A DNA stretch of 64,000 nt from Burkholderia thailandensis E264 (GTDB lineage: Bacteria; Pseudomonadota; Gammaproteobacteria; Burkholderiales; Burkholderiaceae), in the NCBI RefSeq assembly GCF_000012365.1, contig NC_007650.1:372001-436000 (forward strand), read 5' to 3'. Every line of letters starts with the position of its first letter. The first letter of the stretch is position 1. This document shows, piece by piece, positions 17,432 to 26,090 of the stretch. Both the position numbers and the translations under genes were made by a program. The notes beneath the pieces are model-generated. The model saw only the letters and a list, made by a program, of their open reading frames with translations. It made no database searches and was not told the origin of the DNA.

Positions 17432-18559
17432 TCATGATGCGGCGAACGCCGCCTCGAAGCGCGCGGCGACCGCGCAGACCTGCTCGTCCGCGCCCTTGCG
17501 CCCGACGATCTGCAGGCCCACTCTCAGTGGCGAGCCAGCGAGCGGCAGCGGCAGGCTGAGCGCCGGATGGCCGCTCAGGTTGAACGGACGGATCAGCGAC
17601 GACATCGCGATCACCGACGCGCCGCCACGCGCCTCGGCGAGCGTGATCGGCAGCGCGGGCAGCGTCGGCAGCACGAGCACGTCGGCGTCGGCGAGCGCGC
17701 GATCGACGCGCTCGCTGAAGTACGCGCGCACGCGCTGCGCCGCGGCGAGATCGTCGGCCGTCGTCGCCGCGGCCGCGCGCAGGCGCGCTTCGATGTCCGC
17801 GCCGAGCTTGCCGCCGCCGACGAAGCGGCCGAACGCACGCGATGTTTCCGCGTTGATCACCGCGAGCCCGGCGTCGAACGCGGCCGCAAGGCTGTCGATG
17901 CGAAGCGACGCGGCCGCGCAATCGGCCAGTGCGACCGCGCGCTTCACGGCCGCGCGGACGGCCGCGTCCGCATCGGTCTCGACGATCGCCACGCGGCACG
18001 CGGCGAGCGCGCGCGCCGCGGCGCGCGCGTCGAAATCGGGCGCGATCGCGGCCATCGCGGCGGCGAGCGTCGTGATATCGCGTGCGAACGGGCCGACGCA
18101 GTCGAGCGTCGAGTCCGCAGGCGCGACGCCGCGGCGCGAGACGCGGCCGAAGGTCGGCTTGAGCCCGATGACGCCGCAGCATGCGGCCGGGCCGCGAATC
18201 GAGCCGCCCGTGTCGGTGCCGAGCGCCGCATCGACGAGCCCGAGGCCGACGAGCGACGCCGAGCCGCTCGACGAGCCGCCGGGTATGCGCGTCGGATCTT
18301 GCGGATTGACGGGCGTGCCCGTGTAGTCGTTGATGCCCGTCATGCCGAAGGCGAGCTCGTGCATATTCGCCTTGCCGACGATTCGCCAGCCCGCGTCGAG
18401 CACCCGCTGGACGACCTCCGCGTGGCGCTCGGCGGGCGGAGCGTCGGCGAGCGCGCGACTTGCGCCTGTCGTGCGGCGGCCCGCGATGTCGATCGTGTCC
18501 TTGATCGCGATCGTCGGTCCCGGGCCGCCTAGAGAGAACGTTTCGATGAATCCTGTCAT
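17432..18559 (-). CDS. iacH: Amidase, IacH homologue
   Basis: A 375-residue amidase-signature enzyme. The Ser-cisSer-Lys triad is visible: the Lys in AIKDTIDIAG (residue 20), the cis-Ser in GGSSSGSASLV, and the nucleophile Ser in GTDTGGSIRGPA. The N-terminus is short compared with typical 450-residue amidases because the leading helices are reduced, a feature of AtzF/IacH-like members. In indole-3-acetate degradation IacH is thought to act on a ring-opened amide intermediate on the way to anthranilate/catechol. It lies 30 bp downstream of the SnoaL-like gene on the same strand. Confidence 0.8.
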   Translation of the reverse strand: MTGFIETFSLGGPGPTIAIKDTIDIAGRRTTGASRALADAPPAERHAEVVQRVLDAGWRIVGKANMHELAFGMTGINDYTGTPVNPQDPTRIPGGSSSGSASLVGLGLVDAALGTDTGGSIRGPAACCGVIGLKPTFGRVSRRGVAPADSTLDCVGPFARDITTLAAAMAAIAPDFDARAAARALAACRVAIVETDADAAVRAAVKRAVALADCAAASLRIDSLAAAFDAGLAVINAETSRAFGRFVGGGKLGADIEARLRAAAATTADDLAAAQRVRAYFSERVDRALADADVLVLPTLPALPITLAEARGGASVIAMSSLIRPFNLSGHPALSLPLPLAGSPLRVGLQIVGRKGADEQVCAVAARFEAAFAAS

Positions 18560-18589
18560 GGTGCGATGGTGCGCGCGTTGCGGGATCGG

Positions 18590-19117
18590 TCAGGTTGGAG
18601 GGCGGCGGTTGACGCGCCACGGCGCGTCGAACAGCCGTTCGGTGCGGAAATGGCGGATCAGCCACGCATCGCCGGCCGGGTTCGGCGAGAAGTCCACCGT
18701 CAGGCGCGCGGCGATCAGCTCGGCCGGCGCGCCGACGTAATCGGACGCTTGCAGCATGGTCCAGCAGCCTCGGCCCGTCGCGTCGCCGACGTCGACATCG
18801 ATCGTCTCCGACGTCAGGAAGTGGACGTTCGTTGTGAAATGCGATGCCGGCGGCAGATAGCGTTGCAGCATCGCGACGATCTCGTCAGGGCCGCGCAGGC
18901 GGCCGAACTTGCGCGCGTATTGCGGGCCGACGCCTTCCCAGACCGCGTCGGCGGTGAACAGCGCGGCGAGCGCCGCCCGGTCCGAGGCAAGCGCCGGCAC
19001 GTCGCAGAGCGACATGTAGCGGGCCATCGTCGCGCGGATCGCGCGCTCGGCCTCGAGCATCGCGACGCGGCGCGCGAGCGCGGCGAGCGCTGCCCGCGAG
19101 GCCTCGTCGCCGGGCAT
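18590..19117 (-). CDS. iacI: SnoaL/NTF2-like protein, IacI homologue
   Basis: A 175-residue protein beginning MPGDEASRAALAALARRVAM followed by a SnoaL-like cone fold: EAERAIRATMARYMSLCD, LFTADAVWEGVGP and HFTTNVHFLTSE are typical of the NTF2-like superfamily. Position between iacB and iacH homologues supports the IacI name; its exact step is not settled. The start is uncertain: the same frame is open to a GTG at 19318 whose last bases overlap the iacB stop (GTGA), which would add 67 Arg/Ala-rich, low-complexity residues. I prefer ATG 19117 because the conserved domain begins just after it, but translational coupling from 19318 is possible. Confidence 0.7.
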   Translation of the reverse strand: MPGDEASRAALAALARRVAMLEAERAIRATMARYMSLCDVPALASDRAALAALFTADAVWEGVGPQYARKFGRLRGPDEIVAMLQRYLPPASHFTTNVHFLTSETIDVDVGDATGRGCWTMLQASDYVGAPAELIAARLTVDFSPNPAGDAWLIRHFRTERLFDAPWRVNRRPPT

Positions 19118-19314
19118 CGCGCGTGCGTCGCCTGCGACGGCCGCGTCGCGCGATGCGCCCGCGCGTTGCGCTCGCGTGGCGGAGCCGGCATCGGGGCCGA
19201 CGGCGCGGCGCCGCGGCGCCGCGCGCGGCTCATATGGCGCATATGGCGCGTCCGACGCATCCGTCGCGCGCGCGCCGCCGTTCGCATCACGGCGCCGCCG
19301 GCTTGTCGCGGCGC

Positions 19315-19698
19315 TCACGGCGCGACCGCTTGCGCGGCGGCGGGCGGCACGGCGAGCGGCCGGCCGACGCGCGCCTCGATCTTGCCGTAGCGCCACAGGT
19401 TGTATTCGCCGACGGGCGTCGTGCGAAACAGATTGCAGACGGCCGTGGCGGTATCGAAGTCGGCGATGTCGGCCATGATGTAGAACGTCCACGGCGCGCC
19501 GTCGGACTGTCCGACGACGAGCCGGTCGTCGTCCATCACGCCCAGCACGCGCACGCCGTCCATCGCTTCGACGGCGGCGAGCATCTTGCCGTACGCCTGC
19601 CAGACCTCGCCGATGCGCTCGCGCGGGAGGTCGAAGAAATTCTGCGTGACGCCGCAGCAGAACAGCACGCGCAGCGGCAATGGACGTTGGTCGGACAT
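19315..19698 (-). CDS. iacB: IacB-like small protein
   Basis: A 127-residue protein starting at ATG 19698 with GGAGCCCCCAC upstream. It contains LRVLFCCGVTQNFFDLPRE and FYIMADIADFDTATAVCNLF, a pattern of an alpha-beta dimeric-barrel-like (EthD/YCII-like) protein, and I recognise it as IacB-like mainly by size and its place between iacA and the SnoaL-like gene. IacB is needed in some hosts for efficient conversion of oxindole-acetate intermediates but its reaction is not clear. Its stop codon overlaps a possible GTG start of the next gene. Confidence 0.65.
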   Translation of the reverse strand: MSDQRPLPLRVLFCCGVTQNFFDLPRERIGEVWQAYGKMLAAVEAMDGVRVLGVMDDDRLVVGQSDGAPWTFYIMADIADFDTATAVCNLFRTTPVGEYNLWRYGKIEARVGRPLAVPPAAAQAVAP

Positions 19699-19818
19699 GT
19701 GGGGGCTCCTGTCGGTTCGGGTTGAATTCGGAAGGGTCGATCGCGCCGCGTGCCGCGGCGCTCGGCGCACGGGACGCCCGCAGCGGCGCGACGGACGCCG
19801 TTGCGCGGACGTGTCGGA

Positions 19819-21015
19819 TCACAAGTAGCCGGGAAACGGCGCGACGCCGGTGAACACGGAGCCCGCGCCGTCGAAGTTGCCTTCGCCGAGAAACGCGTGC
19901 TGCGTGACGACCATCGCATCGCGCAGCAGCCGCTGCAGCGGATGCGCGCGATAGATCGCGGGCGTGCCGCCGAGGCGGTACGCGCGCTCGACGACGCCCG
20001 CGCCTTCGCGCGCGGCGTGCGTCGCCGCGAGCCGCAGCAGACTCACGTGCTCGGGCCTCACGTCGCGGCCGTCGACGATCGCCTGCCACACTTCGTCGGT
20101 CGCTTCGTAGAAGAACGCGCGCGCCGCTCGCAACTGCGCTTCGGCCTTCGCGAGCTCGATCCGGAAGTACGCGCGATCGGCGAGGCGCGGCGCGCCCGTC
20201 GTCGTCTTGCGGCCGCCCGACATCCGGTTCACGGTGTCGAGCGCCGCGCGCGCGAGGCCGAGATTGACGACCGCGAGCACCTGCGCCGCGTACGCGACGC
20301 TCGGATAGCGATAGAGCGGCTCGTCGACGGTCGGCGCGCCGCCGCGCACGAATGTCCAGGGCTCGGCGACGAACTGGTCGACGACGCGCAGATCGTGGCT
20401 GCCGGTGCCCTGCATGCCGATCACGTCCCAGTTCTCGACGATCTCGACCTGCTCGGGCCGCAACACCGCGGTGCGCGGCTTGCCGGGCGCTTCGCCGTCG
20501 GCGCTCGGAATCGCGATGCCGACGCCGAGCCAGTCCGCGCCCTTGCAGCCGCTCGCGAACTTCCACGTGCCGTCGACGCGCCAGCCGCCGGGCGCCTGCC
20601 GCGCGGGCTGCACGGGGAACAGCCCGCCCGCGAACACCTGATCGGGCCCCGCCGCATAGATCGCTTCCTGCGTCGCGAGCGGCAGCGCGGCGAGATAGAC
20701 GTTCGCGGAGCCGAAGCTCGCGACCCACGCGGCCGAGCCGTCGGCGGTCGCGATGCGCTCGATCATCCCGAGAAACTCGGCGGGCGGGCGCGCGTCGCCG
20801 CCGAAGCGGGTCGGCGTGCCGGCGCGATAAAGGCCGGCGCGCTTGAACAGTTCGACGACGTCGCGCGGCACGTGCGACAGCCGGTCGAATTCGTCGCGAC
20901 GCGCGGCCACCACGGCGATCACGTCGTCGAGCGGCAACGCATCGGGCCGGCACGCCGGCGCGATGCGCGGCTGAGCGGGGCGGGCGGCGCCGATGACGGC
21001 GGCGGATTCTGGCAT
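19819..21015 (-). CDS. iacA: Indole-3-acetate monooxygenase, IacA homologue (acyl-CoA-dehydrogenase fold)
   Basis: A 398-residue flavoprotein with the acyl-CoA dehydrogenase/HpaB-HsaA type fold: IERIATADGSAAWVASFGSAN, FAGGLFPVQPARQAPGGWRVDGTWKFASGC and the C-terminal RLGGTPAIYRAHPLQRLLRDA, the latter with the His-Pro-Leu-Gln-Arg-Leu-Leu-Arg-Asp pattern of group D flavin monooxygenases rather than true dehydrogenases. It would use reduced flavin from IacG to hydroxylate indole-3-acetate, the first step. The ATG at 21015 has GGAGACC upstream. It is the first gene of the minus-strand run iacA-B-I-H-E and is divergent from the PAS kinase. Confidence 0.8.
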   Translation of the reverse strand: MPESAAVIGAARPAQPRIAPACRPDALPLDDVIAVVAARRDEFDRLSHVPRDVVELFKRAGLYRAGTPTRFGGDARPPAEFLGMIERIATADGSAAWVASFGSANVYLAALPLATQEAIYAAGPDQVFAGGLFPVQPARQAPGGWRVDGTWKFASGCKGADWLGVGIAIPSADGEAPGKPRTAVLRPEQVEIVENWDVIGMQGTGSHDLRVVDQFVAEPWTFVRGGAPTVDEPLYRYPSVAYAAQVLAVVNLGLARAALDTVNRMSGGRKTTTGAPRLADRAYFRIELAKAEAQLRAARAFFYEATDEVWQAIVDGRDVRPEHVSLLRLAATHAAREGAGVVERAYRLGGTPAIYRAHPLQRLLRDAMVVTQHAFLGEGNFDGAGSVFTGVAPFPGYL

Positions 21016-21261
21016 GGCGGGTCTCCTGAATATGGGATCGGCTGAAGAAGCAAAAGGGCGCATGGGCGCGTCGGCGCGGGCGAACATCACTGGAATCCAG
21101 TCTAGGAATGCAATAAGGCCGCTTCAATTGGGACGATGGCGGCCCGAACTGGGAACGAGCCGCGTCTTCATAAAGAATTCTTCAGGTGCGGCGCGTCGGC
21201 GCGGGTGTTAAGGTGAAGATTCGCGCGCGCCGCGTCGAGCCGCCTCCCGCAGAACCGAGCC
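21016..21261. promoter_or_regulatory. Divergent control region iacA / PAS kinase
   Basis: This 246-bp gap separates the divergent iacA and kinase genes and so contains both promoters. Visible elements are the two similar boxes CAATTGGGACG and GAACTGGGAACG about 20 bp apart (about 21125-21155), the palindrome AAGAATTCTT at 21173-21182, and CTAGGAATGC near 21102. Any may be a regulator site. Confidence 0.45.
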
Positions 21262-22728
21262 ATGACCTGTCCCGCCGAAGACGATTTCCGCCGCTTGCTC
21301 GACGCGCTGTCGCTGTGCGTGCTGCTGCACGACGCGCAGACCAAGGCGATCGTCTGGGCGAACCGGGCGGCGTGCGACGTGCTCGGCTTTACGCTCGAAG
21401 AACTGCTGCCGCTGAAGGCGCCGGACATGACGCGTCCCGGGCCGAAGTACCCGCGCGAGGTTGGCGTCGGCGCGATGGACCGCTCGATGACCGATGGTCC
21501 GCAGGTGTACGAGTGGTGTTACCGGTCGCGCACCGGCGTCGACATGCTGTCGGAGGCCACCGCGACATACGTGCGGTTGCGCGAGCGCGACGTCGTGATG
21601 GTGCAGTTTCGCGACATCAGCGCGGAGGAGGCGACTCGCCAGGCGCTGCGGCGCTACGAGGCGAGGCTGCGGGAGTTCATGCAGGACCTGGACGAAGGCG
21701 TCGCCGTGCTCACGCCGCACGGCGGCGTGCAGTTCATCAGCGAATCGGGGCGGCGCGTGCTCGGCATCGCGGTGGGCGAGCCGCTTGGCGGCGTGCTCGA
21801 TTACTGCACGGTCGCCGATCGCGACCGGCTGATCGCGCAACTGCGCGATGCGCCCGCGTGCCGTCCGTCCGAGCCGCAGCGCTACCGGATCGCGCGCCGC
21901 GACGGCGCGTCGCGGTGGGTGCGGATCACGTGCCGGCGCGTCGACATCGAAGGCGACCTGAGCGGCTTGCTGATCCACTTCCGCGACGTGACCGACGAAG
22001 TGGCGCTGGAGGAAGCGCGGCGCGCCGAGGCGCGGATGCTCGAATACGCGGGGCGCTACAACGCGATGGGCGAGATGGCGGCCGCGATCGCGCACGAGCT
22101 CAGCCAGCCGCTCGCGGCGGTGCGCAATTTCATCGAGGGCGCGATCCGGCGGCTCGGCCAGCCGGGCGCGACGGACGACATCGTCTGGGGGCTGCGCAGC
22201 GCCGACCGGCAGGCGGAGCACGCGGCGCTCATCATCAAGAGCGTGCGCGAATACATCGTGCGGCGCGAGTCCGTCGAGACGGTCGTCGATCTGCGTGACA
22301 TCCTGGCGGACGTGTCGTACTTCATCGATCTGCGCGCGAAGGAAGCGGGCGTTGCGGTGACGATCATGCAGGCGGACGCGCCGCTGCCGGTGCGCTGCGA
22401 GCGGGTGCTGATCGGGCAGGTCATCCTGAATCTCGCATTCAATGCGATCGAGGCGCTGGCCGGCATCGAGCGGCCGGCTCGCACGTTGACGCTCCGCACC
22501 GGCGGGCATGCGGCGCATGCGGTGCTGTATGCCGTCGACAACGGGCCCGGCGTTCCCGACGGCATGCATGCGCAACTGTTCGACGGGTTTTCGTCGTCGA
22601 AAGTCGGCGGCAACGGGATCGGGCTGTCGCTGTGCAAGAACATCGTCACGCGCCACGGCGGCCAGATCAGGGCGCAGCCGGCGGCGGGCGGCGGGCTCGA
22701 ATGCCGCTTCACGCTGCCGCTCGCATAG
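21262..22728 (+). CDS. PAS-domain sensor histidine kinase of the iac locus
   Basis: A 488-residue FixL-like kinase without membrane segments. It has two PAS domains (residues about 8-115 and 130-245), a phospho-acceptor helix AAIAHELSQPLAAVRNFIEGA (His near residue 278), and a HATPase domain with the N box ILNLAFNAIEAL, the G1 box VDNGPGVP and GNGIGLSLCKNIV. It is cytosolic, so it probably senses an internal ligand such as an indole-acetate metabolite. The FixJ-like protein at 14198-14830 is the obvious partner although the genes are 6.4 kb apart, separated by the structural genes they would control. Confidence 0.88.
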   Translation: MTCPAEDDFRRLLDALSLCVLLHDAQTKAIVWANRAACDVLGFTLEELLPLKAPDMTRPGPKYPREVGVGAMDRSMTDGPQVYEWCYRSRTGVDMLSEATATYVRLRERDVVMVQFRDISAEEATRQALRRYEARLREFMQDLDEGVAVLTPHGGVQFISESGRRVLGIAVGEPLGGVLDYCTVADRDRLIAQLRDAPACRPSEPQRYRIARRDGASRWVRITCRRVDIEGDLSGLLIHFRDVTDEVALEEARRAEARMLEYAGRYNAMGEMAAAIAHELSQPLAAVRNFIEGAIRRLGQPGATDDIVWGLRSADRQAEHAALIIKSVREYIVRRESVETVVDLRDILADVSYFIDLRAKEAGVAVTIMQADAPLPVRCERVLIGQVILNLAFNAIEALAGIERPARTLTLRTGGHAAHAVLYAVDNGPGVPDGMHAQLFDGFSSSKVGGNGIGLSLCKNIVTRHGGQIRAQPAAGGGLECRFTLPLA

Positions 22729-22772
22729 CGCGGCGCGACGGCGTCCGGCGAGCCGGGCGAGCGCGCCCATCG

Positions 22773-23159
22773 TCAGCGGCCGAGGGCGCGAGCCGTCTTG
22801 CCGCCGATCCCGAAATCGGTGGCCGCAATGTCCTTGACGATCACGCGAATCGCATCCAACGGCGCATCGAGCACGGCCGCGCTCGCGTCGGACAGCGCGG
22901 CGATCAGCGCGCGCTTCTGATCGTCGGTGCGCCCGGAGATCAGGATCGCGACGATCACGGGCAGCGCGCTCGGCGCGCCGTCGGCCGCGCTGCGGCCGCC
23001 GAGCCCGATATGCGCGGCGGGCAGCGCGTTCAACAGGATTCGCACCGCTTCGGCGGGCGCGCCGATCGCGGCGACGGTCGCGGCGGTCAGCCGGTCGATC
23101 AGCTCGGCCTTAAGGGCGTCCGGATGGCCGGCCGGCAAGTACACTTCGAGTGTCGGCAT
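22773..23159 (-). CDS. Double-length 4-oxalocrotonate tautomerase-like protein
   Basis: The 128-residue product starts MPTLEVYLPAG, so after Met removal it carries the N-terminal Pro that is the catalytic base of the tautomerase superfamily. Residues 2-60 and about 67-128 are each similar to a 4-OT subunit (LKAELIDRLTAATVAAIGAP and QKRALIAALSDASAAVLDAP, each followed by a GLGG/GIGG strand), so this is a tandem fusion; the second half lacks an N-terminal Pro by definition. It is followed 38 bp upstream by iacD on the same strand and could tautomerise an aromatic ring-cleavage product. It is not a canonical iac gene. Confidence 0.7.
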   Translation of the reverse strand: MPTLEVYLPAGHPDALKAELIDRLTAATVAAIGAPAEAVRILLNALPAAHIGLGGRSAADGAPSALPVIVAILISGRTDDQKRALIAALSDASAAVLDAPLDAIRVIVKDIAATDFGIGGKTARALGR

Positions 23160-23234
23160 GATGAGATGACGGAAAAGGCGTCGAAGAAAAGGCGTTCGCC
23201 GCGTACGCGCATGCGGCTGCATGCGCGCCGCGCG

Positions 23235-23735
23235 TTACAGCAGGAAGCCGATCGCGCTCAGCGCATCGGTCGAGTCGATCAGGCGGATTACCTTCTCGGC
23301 GAGGCGCACGTCGCCGCCGCGAAGCTCGAGCCTGTGCGCGACGTCCGCCGCGAACAGCGTCGCCGCGCCGCGCTTGTAGGCGACGACGACCTGCGCGGAC
23401 TTCACTTCGATCGTGTCCGCGCTTTCGCGCTCGAGCGTGAAGCGCGACACGGTGCGCACGGTGCGCGCCGCGTCCGACGCCGAGGCCGAGTGGCCGGACA
23501 GCATGCGCTCAACGCGCTTCTCGCGCATCTCGTGATCGTCGTACACATAGTTGAGCGTGGCTTCGAAGTCGGTCGCGGCCGGATCGATCGGCACGACGTA
23601 ATGGCCGGCCGGGTTCCACAGCGCGAGCCAGCCGCGATAATCGCGGCGATCGAGCAACTCGGCCTCGCGCCAGATGAATTCGACGGCGCGCGCGAGCGCG
23701 CGGTCGGTAAAAGGGGCGTTGTGCTCGTCCATCAT
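23235..23735 (-). CDS. iacD: Rieske dioxygenase small (beta) subunit, IacD homologue
   Basis: A 166-residue ring-hydroxylating-dioxygenase beta subunit: AVEFIWREAELLDRRDYRGWLALW near the N-terminus and NYVYDDHEMREKRVERMLSG are characteristic. The start ATG 23735 overlaps the iacC stop as ATGA, so the two subunits are translationally coupled. It stabilises the catalytic alpha subunit but carries no metal itself. With IacC and the reductase IacF it would form the terminal oxygenase of indole-3-acetate breakdown, leading to catechol. A second in-frame Met directly follows the first; either may be used. Confidence 0.85.
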   Translation of the reverse strand: MMDEHNAPFTDRALARAVEFIWREAELLDRRDYRGWLALWNPAGHYVVPIDPAATDFEATLNYVYDDHEMREKRVERMLSGHSASASDAARTVRTVSRFTLERESADTIEVKSAQVVVAYKRGAATLFAADVAHRLELRGGDVRLAEKVIRLIDSTDALSAIGFLL

Positions 23736-25015
23736 GCTTGCTCCATCATCTTGCGCCATTGCCGGTACGCTTCGCGCATGCCTGTCTCGTCGGTCGCATG
23801 CGCGGTCTTCTCGCCGTTCGGCGCGGTCGTTTCGCGGTTCAGCCCGCGGTTCACGAGAATCGGCACGTCGGGCCCCGCGTGCGCGCCGCGCTGCACGCGC
23901 TCCCACGCTTCCGCGTCGTCCGGGCTGCCGAAGCCGAACGGCCCCTGGAAATGCTCGTGAATGCGCAGCCGGACCCGGTTCGCCTCGTCCGGGCCGCCGT
24001 CCATCGCGAGCGCGACGTGACGGATCTCGGTCTCCTGCGCTGAAATCGGCCGCAGCACGCGGAAGAACGCCATCGACAGCGCGAGATTCGGAAACAGGTT
24101 GAGGTTGAAGCCGACGCCCATCAGCGAGCGCACGATGCGTCGCACCTCGTCGGGCGCATGCCGCTCGGCGAGCTGGGCCGCCAGCGCGTCGAAGCGTTGC
24201 GGCAGCGGCGCGCCGTCGTCTTCGTCGAGATCGATCAGCTCGGGCATCAGCACGGCGAGGCTGTGGCCGTTGCCGAGCGCGCGGCAGAACGCGGCGTCGC
24301 TCGTCATGAAGCCCGTGATCGCGGCGGCCGTCTCGTCGTCGATCGATTTCATCCACGACTTGTGGACGACCGGGAAGTGATAAAGGTCGGTCGTGTTCTC
24401 GAGCTGGATCTTCCAGTTGCCCTTGAACCTGAACCGGTGCTCGCCGTTCGCCTTGATCGGGTAGCCCGCGCCCTGCTTCATGAACAGGTCGATCCACGGC
24501 TTCGCCGCGCCGAGAAAATCGTCGAGCGGTTCGATATCCTGATTGAAGCTGGCGAACACGAGGCCCTGGTAAGTGCCTGTGCGCAGCTTCACGAGCGGCA
24601 GATCGGCCTTGTCGCACACGCCTTCGTAGCCGTCGCCGTACGGCAGCGCGCGCAGCGTGCCGTCGAGCGCATATGACCAGCTGTGGTACGGGCACGTGAA
24701 GCCTTTCGCGTTGCCGCGGTGCGCTTCGCAGACAGTCGCGCCGCGATGGCGGCAGCGGTTCTGCAGCACGTTCACGTCGCCGTTCCTGTCGCGCACGACG
24801 ATGACCGGCTGGCGGCCGATCGTCGTCGTCACGAAGTCGCCGGGATTCGGCAGCTCGCTGTCGTGCGCGACCCAGATCCAGGTGCGATAGAAGATGCGCT
24901 CGAGCTCGGCCTCGAACAGCTCGGCGTCGTAGTACATCGACGGGGCGATGCGATCGGACTCCGCGCGCCGGGCGAGCGCGCGCGTGTCGATGGTCTGATA
25001 AGGAGATTCGCTCAT
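23732..25015 (-). CDS. iacC: Rieske dioxygenase large (alpha) subunit, IacC homologue
   Basis: A 427-residue alpha subunit of a ring-hydroxylating dioxygenase. The Rieske [2Fe-2S] ligands are in NRCRHRGATVC and CPYHSWSY; the mononuclear iron His residues are in ENTTDLYHFPVVHKSW with the third acidic ligand further on. It is related to anthranilate/benzoate-type dioxygenases, and in iac loci the enzyme converts the oxidised indole-acetate intermediate to catechol. It is divergent from the LysR gene and overlaps iacD by 4 bp. The electron donor gene iacF lies separately, 1.5 kb away beyond the LysR gene. Confidence 0.88.
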   Translation of the reverse strand: MSESPYQTIDTRALARRAESDRIAPSMYYDAELFEAELERIFYRTWIWVAHDSELPNPGDFVTTTIGRQPVIVVRDRNGDVNVLQNRCRHRGATVCEAHRGNAKGFTCPYHSWSYALDGTLRALPYGDGYEGVCDKADLPLVKLRTGTYQGLVFASFNQDIEPLDDFLGAAKPWIDLFMKQGAGYPIKANGEHRFRFKGNWKIQLENTTDLYHFPVVHKSWMKSIDDETAAAITGFMTSDAAFCRALGNGHSLAVLMPELIDLDEDDGAPLPQRFDALAAQLAERHAPDEVRRIVRSLMGVGFNLNLFPNLALSMAFFRVLRPISAQETEIRHVALAMDGGPDEANRVRLRIHEHFQGPFGFGSPDDAEAWERVQRGAHAGPDVPILVNRGLNRETTAPNGEKTAHATDETGMREAYRQWRKMMEQA

Positions 25016-25169
25016 CGTGGTCGGAAGGAAATTCGCGACGTTGTCGCGAGGTTGCGGGGCCTGGCACGTCTGCCATGTCGTTCGGCCAGTGTCGCGGTGC
25101 GCTTGATATCCGTCAAATTGATCTAAAATCTATACATTCATAAATGCGATGAATTTTCTGGAGGCGGCC
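25016..25169. promoter_or_regulatory. Divergent control region iacC / LysR gene with two candidate operator elements
   Basis: The gap holds a perfect dyad TGGCA-CGTC-TGCCA at 25062-25075, a LysR-box-like arrangement, and the sequence CAAATTGAT at 25114-25122, which recurs at 27584-27592 upstream of iacF. AT-rich TAAAATCTATACA just after it may be the -10 region of the LysR gene. Confidence 0.45.
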
Positions 25170-26090
25170 GTGACGTCCATCGATCATCTCGATCTGAACC
25201 TGCTGCGCGTATTTCAGGCGATCGTCGAGGAGCGCAGCCTGACGAAGGCGGGCGAGCGGCTCGCGCTGTCGCAGCCGGCTGTCAGCTACTCGCTCGGCCG
25301 CCTGCGCACGCTGTTCGACGATCCGCTCTTCATCCGCACGCGCGCGGGCATGCAGCCGACGCCGATCGCGCTCGAACTCGCGGCGATCGTCGGGCGCGCG
25401 CTCGATACGGTGCGCGAGGCGCTGCGCTATGCGGAAACGTTCGACCCCGCCGTGAGCACACGCACGTTCCGGGTGTCGCTGTCCGACGCGGGCGAGATGG
25501 CGTATCTGCCGGCGATCTGCCGGGCGCTGCGCGAGCGCGCGCCGCGCGTGAAGCTCGCCGTGCGGCCGATGCCCGTCGACGAGATCGAGGATGCGCTGCG
25601 CTCGAGCCGGCTCGATTTCGCGATCGGCAACTTGCCGGCGCTGATGCCGCGCACCCGGCACCGGCTGCTGTTCGAGGAGACCTATGTGTGCATGACGGGG
25701 CGGCGGCGCGGCTTGCCGAAGACCGATGCGCTCAGCCTCGAGCGGTTCCTGCAGGCGTCGCACGTGCAGGTGACGTCGGTCGAGCACAGCCATCACGCGC
25801 TCGACGACGCGCTGCGCGCGCAAGGCGTCGGCCGCAACATCGCGCTCGAAGTGCCGCACTTCGTCGCGCTGCCTGGCGTGCTGAGCGTCACCGATCTTTA
25901 CGCGACGCTGCCGAGGCGGCTCGCGCAAATCCTCAATCGCGACGACGCGTTCCGGATCTATGCGCTGCCGGTGCCGCTGCCCGCGGTACCGGTGACGATG
26001 CACTGGCACGAGCATTTCGACGAGGACGCGGGCATTGCGTGGATGCGCGACCTGATGGCGGGGATCGTCGAGCATTTCGACGAGGCTTGA
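25170..26090 (+). CDS. LysR-family regulator of the iac locus
   Basis: A LysR regulator of about 306 residues with an N-terminal winged helix (LRVFQAIVEERSLTKAGERL, LSQPAVSYSLGRLR) and the effector domain of about 210 residues. I choose the GTG at 25170 because GGAGG lies 6 bases upstream and the protein then begins like NahR/NodD-type relatives (TSIDHLDLNLLRVF); an in-frame ATG at 25149 has no ribosome-binding site. Being divergent from iacC and convergent to iacF it probably controls the dioxygenase genes, in parallel to the two-component system. The effector is likely indole-3-acetate or a metabolite. Confidence 0.82.
   Translation: MTSIDHLDLNLLRVFQAIVEERSLTKAGERLALSQPAVSYSLGRLRTLFDDPLFIRTRAGMQPTPIALELAAIVGRALDTVREALRYAETFDPAVSTRTFRVSLSDAGEMAYLPAICRALRERAPRVKLAVRPMPVDEIEDALRSSRLDFAIGNLPALMPRTRHRLLFEETYVCMTGRRRGLPKTDALSLERFLQASHVQVTSVEHSHHALDDALRAQGVGRNIALEVPHFVALPGVLSVTDLYATLPRRLAQILNRDDAFRIYALPVPLPAVPVTMHWHEHFDEDAGIAWMRDLMAGIVEHFDEA

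Noticed and set aside
19118..21127. Long minus-strand open frame continuous with the SnoaL-like gene
   Set aside because: Upstream of about 19318 it overlaps the iacB and iacA homologues in a different phase and has only low-complexity Arg-rich translation; only the downstream part is a gene.
25053..25085. Sigma54-type promoter at TGGCACG upstream of iacC
   Set aside because: The required TTGC element at the correct spacing is missing; the sequence is better explained as the dyad TGGCA-CGTC-TGCCA.
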